From contig JAMOPE010000354.1 of the NCBI GenBank assembly GCA_027064785.1, positions 1 through 8,308 of the forward strand: a stretch of DNA of 8,308 bases. The letters are read 5' to 3'. The notes under the pieces are model-generated. The model did no database searches. It was not told the DNA's origin and worked only from the letters and a program-made list of their open reading frames with translations. The DNA comes from Geobacteraceae bacterium. Its GTDB lineage: Bacteria > Desulfobacterota > Desulfuromonadia > Desulfuromonadales > Geopsychrobacteraceae. The stretch's first letter is position 1. Each line of letters begins with the position of its first letter. Of the stretch, positions 1-4,215 are shown piece by piece. A program made the translations under genes and the position numbers.

Positions 1-117
1 GAAGAAAATCTACCTTTTTATTGTGGATAGAACCGTAAAGTTTCATACTGAATCCACCTCAGATAGGATTGAGCATGTTGTAGTCTCATGAAAGTGCACG
101 CTGTCCTGGAGGGGGAT
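1..117. other. Upstream edge, no assignable gene
   Basis: No complete gene is visible here. Two + frames are open from the left edge: one ends at a TAG at 28-30, the other at a TGA at 89-91. Either could be the tail of a gene that begins outside the window, but neither gives a recognisable peptide. An imperfect inverted repeat lies at 48-55 and 66-73 (CTGAATCC / GGATTGAG, one mismatch) without a T-run, so I do not call it a terminator. A weak promoter-like pair is TTGTGG at 21-26 with CATACT at 44-49, 17 bp apart. It could serve the downstream ORFs, but the -35 match is poor. Confidence 0.3.
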
Positions 118-213
118 ATGCAAATAAGAAATTCATATATCAATATCAGCTCGTTTCTGGTCAGAAATTATTCCTGTGCCGGAGATGGGCTGTTTTTATT
201 GTGGAAGGATTAA
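118..213 (+). CDS. Possible 31-aa leader ORF
   Basis: A short ORF starts at ATG 118, preceded by a very strong ribosome-binding site (GGAGGGGG, 108-115). It stops at TAA 211-213, three bases before the ATG of the next gene. The peptide begins MQIRNSYINISSFLVRN and has no signal peptide or known domain. The strong Shine-Dalgarno and near-abutting position suggest it is translated and may couple ribosomes onto the 217 gene, whose own site (GGAAGGA, 203-209) lies inside it. It may instead be the decayed start of an older gene. I do not recognise it; existence is based on position and RBS only. Confidence 0.35.
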   Translation: MQIRNSYINISSFLVRNYSCAGDGLFLLWKD

Positions 214-216
214 AGT

Positions 217-1002
217 ATGCCAAAACAAATAATAGTCAAAATGGTTTTAGCTGTAATGACTCTGATGTTGTTGTCTTGGGCTTCACCGGTCTGCGCCGAG
301 ACACAAGCCTATCCGGAGTTACCTTTACAGGAAATGCGGATAGCGGCTTATACAAAAGCGTTTGCCGAACGTTTTGGATTGCCTGCACCGGCACCGGGTA
401 CGGAACCCAGTGGTGGTTTGCAAGCCATCGAGTTTGCAATCGAAAAGGGACCGAAATGGGCACCCCGTTTTTACTGTTTTTTTTATCTTTATGTAGATAG
501 TTCCCTGCCGATTAAATACCCGGAAGAAGGAGTGGCCGGAGAAAAATATATGCTAATTTCAGCTACCCATTTTTTCGGCAGAACCCATGAGAAGTGGATG
601 AAATGGCCGCTTCAGGACAGGCGATATTCGTCAAACTTGGACGGAAAATACAACCGCAAGGCCAGGATGGCGACTAAAAATTATGTGTTCAGAAAACGGG
701 GAACCATGTCCGATCTCGATTATATTGAATTTCACAAAGATATTTTACCTCGCTTGGCCTATATAAAACTCTATTTTTCACCGTTTTCTCTTATAATTGA
801 TAAGGTAAATAATGGTGTTGATATCTGGGTACAACAGCAGGGCAATACAGATTACCGAAGCCGGATCAAATCTGATCCGAGCGATTTTATCAAGTTCTCG
901 ATCCCTGAAGTTGTTTTACAGAAAATCCGACAATGGGGAAAACAGGCAGAAGAGGCAAACACAAAAATAAATACTATTGTAAGGAAAAACAGAACAAAAT
1001 AA
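217..1002 (+). CDS. Exported protein of unknown function, 261 aa
   Basis: The protein has a clear Sec signal peptide: a charged start (MPKQIIVK), a hydrophobic core at residues 9-23, and a V-C-A cleavage site near residue 27. The mature part of about 234 aa should be periplasmic or secreted. It has no further membrane segment. It is rich in aromatic residues (FYCFFYLYV around 85-93; THFFGRTHEKWMKW near 117-130) and ends in a basic, helix-like tail (residues 240-261). The start is supported by GGAAGGA at 203-209. I do not recognise a named domain. An exported, aromatic-rich protein followed by a small lipoprotein would fit a periplasmic immunity protein of a secreted-toxin locus, but nothing in the window proves this. 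Codon use is more AT-rich than in the efflux operon to the right. Confidence 0.82.
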   Translation: MPKQIIVKMVLAVMTLMLLSWASPVCAETQAYPELPLQEMRIAAYTKAFAERFGLPAPAPGTEPSGGLQAIEFAIEKGPKWAPRFYCFFYLYVDSSLPIKYPEEGVAGEKYMLISATHFFGRTHEKWMKWPLQDRRYSSNLDGKYNRKARMATKNYVFRKRGTMSDLDYIEFHKDILPRLAYIKLYFSPFSLIIDKVNNGVDIWVQQQGNTDYRSRIKSDPSDFIKFSIPEVVLQKIRQWGKQAEEANTKINTIVRKNRTK

Positions 1003-1032
1003 CTGAGTCATAATTAAATTCAGGGAGGGATT

Positions 1033-1140
1033 ATGAGTTCTTTTAATCGATTGGTCAATGCACAACTCAGCGAGAAAGCCTCTGGATTTTACCCTGCTAC
1101 ATATAACGAAATAGATAAAAGACTAAGGAGCCATCGATGA
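1033..1140 (+). CDS. Possible 35-aa ORF coupled to the lipoprotein gene
   Basis: ATG 1033 follows a good Shine-Dalgarno (GGGAGGG, 1023-1029) at normal spacing. The peptide begins MSSFNRLVNAQLSEKASGF and ends RLRSHR. Its stop overlaps the next start as ATGA at 1137-1140, so translation of the lipoprotein ORF is probably coupled to it. The peptide has no signal sequence or membrane segment and matches no family I know. It may be a genuine small protein, a coupling leader, or the truncated start of a once longer gene. The RBS and ATGA junction argue against pure chance. Confidence 0.42.
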   Translation: MSSFNRLVNAQLSEKASGFYPATYNEIDKRLRSHR

Positions 1141-1307
1141 AACAACTATTCAACATCAGCAAAGTTCTCATCCTCCTGCTATTGGTATTTTTTATTGCAG
1201 GTTGTAACGATGACAGTTCCAAACTGCCTGATTTACCTGAGCAAGAAGTCGTGTTTCCGAAAGATCCTGTGAAGTTCGCAAAAATGATTATCAAATATGA
1301 GATATGA
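1137..1307 (+). CDS. Small lipoprotein, 56 aa
   Basis: The ORF encodes a typical type II signal peptide: MKQ start, hydrophobic stretch LILLLLVFF at residues 11-19, and lipobox I-A-G-C with the lipidated cysteine at residue 23. The mature part is only about 34 residues (CNDDSSKLPDLPEQE and onward), acidic then basic, with no domain. An RBS-like AAGGAG lies at 1124-1129 (within ACTAAGGAGCC), about 7 bases before the ATG. The gene starts inside the stop of the 35-aa ORF and ends inside the start of the 111-aa ORF, both as ATGA. It could be a small stand-alone lipoprotein of the entry-exclusion or lysis-protein size class, or the amputated signal region of a longer cysteine-rich lipoprotein whose body is now the next ORF. 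Confidence 0.62.
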   Translation: MKQLFNISKVLILLLLVFFIAGCNDDSSKLPDLPEQEVVFPKDPVKFAKMIIKYEI

Positions 1308-1639
1308 TGAACTATGATGTACTAGGAAATGTTCTTTGTGATGGCTGTGAAGATAAAATATCCCACTCTCCTATAAATTCTATTGCTGAAAAAATAATTG
1401 AAATGTATAGACACCAGGGAATTATATTTTCAGATGAAAGGTTTCACGATTTTTCAGATATTAAGTGTGAAATAGTTAAGAAGAGTGAAGTAAAAATACA
1501 AATGATGTGTCACGGTAACTGGGTTATAAAAGATGCAGATGGGGATGCTGTCGAAAGTGCTTATTGCGAAGATGATTTTATCCCCCTCTTAATAACCGAT
1601 GACGGATTGAAATATTGCCCACGTTCGTGCGGTGGATAA
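1304..1639 (+). CDS. Cysteine-rich hypothetical protein, 111 aa
   Basis: The ORF begins with two Met codons (1304 and 1307). The first overlaps the lipoprotein stop as ATGA, so it is probably translated by re-initiation. The product has at least seven cysteines: a CxxC pair near the N-terminus (LCDGCED), a pair around the middle (IKCEIV and MMCHGNW), one in SAYCEDDF, and two at the end (YCPRSCGG). It is acidic overall with no signal peptide of its own. Such cysteine content suits metal binding or disulfides in an oxidising compartment; the latter would require fusion to the upstream lipoprotein signal. GC content is near 35% in its first part, well below the efflux genes. I do not recognise the family. 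The frame stays open after the TAA at 1637-1639, but that part is mostly antisense to parE. Confidence 0.55.
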   Translation: MMNYDVLGNVLCDGCEDKISHSPINSIAEKIIEMYRHQGIIFSDERFHDFSDIKCEIVKKSEVKIQMMCHGNWVIKDADGDAVESAYCEDDFIPLLITDDGLKYCPRSCGG

Positions 1640-1721
1640 TTGTTTGCTTATCAGGTGAGTTCCGGGGACAGTTTATTTATCTCTGGTATGTATCGTCCAG
1701 GTTGTAATATTAACGAATACC

Positions 1722-2024
1722 TTAATTTTTGGAAAATTGAATTTCAATATCCATGCTTTTGTGGAGAACACGAACAATCTGAATTATTAGATCCCCCTTT
1801 TTACGATAGAAAATTACATGGCTACCTATCGGGAACTTGTAGTATCCGATTTTAATTTCATGGCATGTCCTCCCTGTGGCAGGATTGCCCGCAAGTTGGT
1901 GGAAACTATTATCCAGTATTTTCAGATATTTGTTTCTTTGCTCAATCCCCCAGTGTCTTTGTGTGAACCGGGCAATCCCTTTCATGTCATTTTTGGCTGC
2001 TTCTGTAAGGGTGAAAGTTGCCAT
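1722..2024 (-). CDS. parE: ParE/RelE-family toxin, 100 aa
   Basis: This is a full-length type II toxin of the ParE branch of the RelE/ParE superfamily, which in characterised members poisons DNA gyrase. Visible family marks are the N-terminal strand FTLTEAAKNDM, the helix with IARFTQRHWG, the GNPATGRTCHEI turn near residues 46-57, and the C-terminal core FYRKKGDLIIQIVRVLH with terminal H-K-S-M-D (residues 72-92). Family length is about 95-105 aa. Its ATG (2022-2024) overlaps the parD stop by one base (TAATG), so the toxin is translationally coupled to its antitoxin. No frameshift or internal stop is seen, so it should be functional. Its 3' end converges on the cysteine-rich ORF with an 82-base gap and no clear terminator. 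Confidence 0.94.
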   Translation of the reverse strand: MATFTLTEAAKNDMKGIARFTQRHWGIEQRNKYLKILDNSFHQLAGNPATGRTCHEIKIGYYKFPIGSHVIFYRKKGDLIIQIVRVLHKSMDIEIQFSKN

Positions 2025-2266
2025 TACTTCAACTGCTCTGCATCAAGTTCCTGGATCAATCCCTCAAGAGAGTAATTGGCGGAACCACTATTTTCTCCAT
2101 CGGTAAGAGCTTTGCGCAGTAGACTTAGTTTGGTTTCTCTTTCTTCCAGTAACCGCAGCCCTGCACGTATCGTTTCGCTCACAGAGCCGTAGTGACCACG
2201 GTTGACTTGTTGTCCAACAAAATCTTCAAAATGAGGGCCAAGGGTGACGCTCGTATTTTTTGGCAT
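2024..2266 (-). CDS. parD: ParD-family ribbon-helix-helix antitoxin, 80 aa
   Basis: The antitoxin neutralises ParE and represses its own operon. The N-terminal DNA-binding strand is NTSVTL (residues 4-9), followed by the RHH helices with the family signature G-H-Y-G-S-V-S-E-T-I-R-A-G-L-R-L-L (residues 24-40). The acidic tail (residues 55-80) should wrap the toxin. I set the start at ATG 2264-2266 because a perfect AAGGAG lies 8 bases upstream on the minus strand; an in-frame Met eight codons earlier would place that RBS inside the gene. At 80 residues it has the usual ParD length. It lies first in the parDE operon, downstream of a palindromic operator. Confidence 0.95.
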   Translation of the reverse strand: MPKNTSVTLGPHFEDFVGQQVNRGHYGSVSETIRAGLRLLEERETKLSLLRKALTDGENSGSANYSLEGLIQELDAEQLK

Positions 2267-2288
2267 AAGGTGATCTCCTTTCTCAGAC

Positions 2289-2324
2289 AAATATTAGTAT
2301 ATAATATTTATAGGTACATTCCAA
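2289..2324 (-). promoter_or_regulatory. parDE promoter with palindromic operator
   Basis: Read on the minus strand, TTGGAA (plus 2319-2324) and TATACT (plus 2296-2301) form a -35/-10 pair with exactly 17 bp between them. The -10 box lies within a perfect 8-bp inverted repeat, AAATATTA and TAATATTT (plus 2289-2296 and 2302-2309), separated by 5 bp. An AT-rich palindrome over the -10 box is where ribbon-helix-helix antitoxins usually bind, so this is the likely ParD or ParD-ParE autoregulatory operator. The promoter and palindrome are direct observations; the binding partner is inferred. Confidence 0.72.
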
Positions 2325-2334
2325 GACCATTATC

Positions 2335-2366
2335 GTTGGGCGAAATAGAATGTCCCTCTACCCAAC
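2335..2366. repeat. REP-like element, copy 1 (left of bioB)
   Basis: The core GGGCGAAATAGAATGTCCC at 2338-2356 matches 18 of 19 bases with a second copy at 3572-3590. An outer inverted repeat, GTTGGG (2335-2340) and CCCAAC (2361-2366), surrounds it, and GGG/CCC inside the core can also pair. It sits between the divergent parDE and bioB promoters. This looks like a dispersed palindromic repeat of the type mobilised by Y1 REP-associated transposases; no such transposase is in the window. Confidence 0.55.
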
Positions 2367-2463
2367 AAACTGTAAATCGACAGGTTGCAACATAGAAATC
2401 CCGAAAACAAAAGGTTCCAAATTCAAAACCACGTTGGCACAAAAGATTGCACACTGGATATCG

Positions 2464-2519
2464 GCTTGTCAACCGCGCCAATTGTCTCGGTTGACAAGCA
2501 TTGTCTGAACCGATAACCT
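2464..2519 (+). promoter_or_regulatory. bioB promoter with BirA operator
   Basis: A perfect 12-bp inverted repeat, GCTTGTCAACCG (2464-2475) and CGGTTGACAAGC (2488-2499), is present. Within it, TTGTCAACC-N14-GGTTGACAA (2466-2497) has the half-site sequence and spacing of the bacterial BirA biotin-repressor operator. The right half contains TTGACA (2491-2496), a perfect -35 box. The -10 is less certain: TAACCT (2514-2519) at 17 bp, or GATAAC (2512-2517) at 15 bp. BirA bound with biotinyl-AMP would cover the -35, so bioB should be shut off when biotin is plentiful. The birA gene is not in this window. Confidence 0.88.
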
Positions 2520-2548
2520 GCCGCAATAAATTGAAAGGAATTGCTGAA

Positions 2549-3541
2549 ATGCTCGAACTTGCACATTCTTTTGTTGGCCAAATCAAAGCAGGCAAACCTC
2601 TTAGTGCTGACCAGGCAATGCAGATTTTGACTGCAAATGGCTCTCTGCTTACAGCGTTTATGGCTGGTGCGCAAATGATCAAGGAAGATCATTTTGGGAA
2701 TCAAATCAAGCTCTGTTCAATCATCAATGCCAAATCTGGCTATTGTTCAGAAAATTGCAGTTTTTGTGCGCAATCGATACATAATCAAACCGATATAGCG
2801 GCATACCCCTTAAAATCGGTGGATGAAATCTTGACGGGTGCGATCGAGGCTCAAAAACAAGGAAGCCAGTGCTTTGGCATTGTCACCAGCGGCACGCGCA
2901 TTAACCCTGGCAATGAATTCGAGCAACTACTGACCGCAATCCGAACAATCCGGCGCGAGACAACAATTACCCCCTCGGCATCAATCGGGATTCTTGATCG
3001 CGAAAGCGCAAATGCGCTGCGCTCAGCCGGTTGTGGCACCTATCACCACAACCTGGAAACGGCACGCTCGTTTTTTCCGGAAATATGTACAACGCACAGC
3101 TACGAAGAAGATGTCTCCACTATAGTCGTGGCGAAAGAAGCTGGCATGCAGGTCTGCTGTGGCGGACTTTTCGGTCTGGGGGAATCTCTGCAGCAAAGGG
3201 TTGAGCTCGGGATGACGTTGCGAGAACTGGATGTAGATTCAGTGCCGCTCAACTTTCTGAATCCAGTCGCCGGCACACCTTTGGCAGAAAAGCAGCACTT
3301 GACCCCAATGGATTGTCTACGCGTTATCTGCCTTTTCCGCTACCTGCTACCTGACAAAAAAATCACCGTCTGTGGTGGCCGCAGTATCAACCTGAGAGAT
3401 TTTCAGTCAGCAATTTTTATGGCCGGTGCCAGCGGGGTTATGGTTGGAAACTACCTCACAACAGCGGGGCGTGATCTCCAGACCGATAAACAGATGTTTA
3501 TTGATGCGGAAACAACCAGCTGTCCCACGCAGATAAAATAG
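2549..3541 (+). CDS. bioB: Biotin synthase BioB, probable type II, 330 aa
   Basis: This radical-SAM enzyme inserts sulfur into dethiobiotin, the last step of biotin synthesis, in the cytosol. The CxxxCxxC motif (C66, C70, C73) holds the SAM [4Fe-4S] cluster. Family blocks such as YHHNLETA, ICTTHSYEEDV, GLFGLGES and LNFLNPVAGTPL are intact. Aligned by eye to E. coli BioB, C97 and C188 are kept as C108 and C203, but C128 is Ser143 and the ligand R260 is Thr273. Extra cysteines sit at C56 and C275 (ITVCGGR). This fits type II synthases of anaerobes, reported to use a 4Fe-5S auxiliary cluster. The start is ATG 2549 with RBS AAAGGAA (2534-2540); the in-frame TTG at 2501 lies inside the promoter. 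No other biotin genes are adjacent. Confidence 0.96.
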   Translation: MLELAHSFVGQIKAGKPLSADQAMQILTANGSLLTAFMAGAQMIKEDHFGNQIKLCSIINAKSGYCSENCSFCAQSIHNQTDIAAYPLKSVDEILTGAIEAQKQGSQCFGIVTSGTRINPGNEFEQLLTAIRTIRRETTITPSASIGILDRESANALRSAGCGTYHHNLETARSFFPEICTTHSYEEDVSTIVVAKEAGMQVCCGGLFGLGESLQQRVELGMTLRELDVDSVPLNFLNPVAGTPLAEKQHLTPMDCLRVICLFRYLLPDKKITVCGGRSINLRDFQSAIFMAGASGVMVGNYLTTAGRDLQTDKQMFIDAETTSCPTQIK

Positions 3542-3566
3542 ACTTTCGATCAATTGGCTACATGGT

Positions 3567-3595
3567 GACAGGGGCGACATAGAATGTCCCCTGTC
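3567..3595. repeat. REP-like hairpin, copy 2 (right of bioB)
   Basis: GACAGGGG (3567-3574) and CCCCTGTC (3588-3595) are perfect inverted arms. Inside them ACAT (3577-3580) pairs with ATGT (3584-3587), leaving a two-base CG bulge and an AGA loop: a 12-bp stem. Bases 3572-3590 match copy 1 at 18 of 19 positions in the same orientation. It begins 25 bases after the bioB stop, so it may slow transcription or protect the bioB mRNA 3' end. No T-run follows, so it is not a standard intrinsic terminator. The bulged stem resembles REP elements. Confidence 0.65.
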
Positions 3596-3713
3596 TGCAT
3601 CCTCTGCCGAGGCATTTTGCAGAATATGTGCCGGTAGAAACTCTCATTTTTCGCTAATTAGAGCTTGTCCCATATAAAGCAACTGCCCTGTTCATACGTG
3701 TTAAGTTTGTCCA

Positions 3714-3753
3714 TTGACTCGACTGATCTGTGGGCATATAGTTAGCACGCTAA
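3714..3753 (+). promoter_or_regulatory. Efflux operon promoter with MarR-type operator
   Basis: TTGACT (3714-3719) and TATAGT (3737-3742) are spaced 17 bp apart, giving a strong sigma-70 type promoter. A palindrome, TTAGC-AC-GCTAA (3742-3753), starts on the last base of the -10 box and covers the expected start site near 3749. MarR-family regulators commonly bind TTAG-rich palindromes in this position, so the product of the next gene probably represses the operon here. A second CTAATTAG palindrome at 3654-3661 might be an auxiliary site, but this is weak. Confidence 0.78.
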
Positions 3754-3774
3754 TCATTAATTATGGAAACTATT

Positions 3775-4215
3775 ATGACTACATTTGATCCTTATAAAAG
3801 TCTTGGTTTTCAGTGTGAGCTGACACTCAAGGTTTTTGTGCGAAATTTGGCTCAGCGTCTTGATGGAACCGGGGTTAGTCCGACCCAGTTTCGGCTTCTT
3901 GCCCATCTTATGGCTGATGGAGCGCAAACCCAGGCTGAGCTTTGTGAACTTCTGGCGATCAGTCCCCCTTCAGCGGTTAAGTTGATCGACCGCATGGAGC
4001 GGGACGGCTGGGTCGTGCGGCAAGCCGATGAGCACGATCGCCGGGTTAATCGGATTGTCTGTACTCCGCAGGCCGAAGAGGTGTGGGAAGAAATAACAGT
4101 CCACTCCATTGATCTGCTGAATCAAGCCTATCGGGGGCTGTCCCGTGTTGAAATTGATTCGACCATTAATTTACTAAAAGCTGTCAGGAGCAATCTTGAA
4201 AACAAAGAGAAATGA
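3775..4215 (+). CDS. MarR-family transcriptional regulator, 146 aa
   Basis: This winged-helix dimeric repressor probably controls the efflux operon it heads. The DNA-binding domain shows helix SPTQFRLLAHLM (35-46), the helix-turn-helix AELCELLAISPPSAVKLIDRM (54-74), and the wing with the conserved D-x-R pattern DEHDRRVNR (85-93). The flanking N- and C-terminal helices form the dimer region. Length is normal for the family. I prefer ATG 3775 because GGAA lies six bases upstream; ATG 3763 is in frame (150 aa) but has almost no leader and no RBS. Cysteines at 14, 57 and 96 could sense oxidants, but nothing more supports that. Its end overlaps the outer-membrane factor gene by 20 bp. The inducing ligand cannot be read from sequence. 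Confidence 0.93.
   Translation: MTTFDPYKSLGFQCELTLKVFVRNLAQRLDGTGVSPTQFRLLAHLMADGAQTQAELCELLAISPPSAVKLIDRMERDGWVVRQADEHDRRVNRIVCTPQAEEVWEEITVHSIDLLNQAYRGLSRVEIDSTINLLKAVRSNLENKEK

Noticed and set aside
15..205. 13-bp direct repeat TTTTTATTGTGGA at 15-27 and 193-205
   Set aside because: About 0.5 exact 13-bp repeats are expected by chance in a window this long, more in AT-rich sequence. The flanks do not match.
236..500. ORFs in other frames across the exported-protein gene (201-500 + and 236-463 -)
   Set aside because: Both overlap the 217-1002 gene, lack supported starts, and show no domain or signal. They are shadow frames.
1664..1671. GGGGACAG, resembling part of the REP-like element in inverted orientation
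   Set aside because: Only seven bases are shared with the hairpin copy and there is no surrounding palindrome.
1640..1855. 71-aa + ORF starting at TTG right after the stop of the cysteine-rich ORF, in the same frame
   Set aside because: Bases 1722-1855 are antisense to the well-supported parE gene, leaving only about 27 unique residues, and the RBS is weak. A read-through or broken-gene explanation is possible, but the open frame is most simply a shadow.
2391..2402. CATAGAAATCCC as a third, degenerate copy of the bioB-flanking repeat
   Set aside because: The match is short, needs a gap, and has no inverted repeat around it.
2435..2451. Sigma-54-like promoter TGGCAC...TTGCA upstream of bioB
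   Set aside because: The GG and GC doublets are 11 bp apart, while sigma-54 requires 10. A good sigma-70 promoter with a BirA operator lies just downstream.
3605..3618. Weak hairpin around CCTC-TGCC-GAGG followed by CATTTT as a bioB terminator
   Set aside because: The stem is only 4 bp and the T-run is short; too weak to call an intrinsic terminator.
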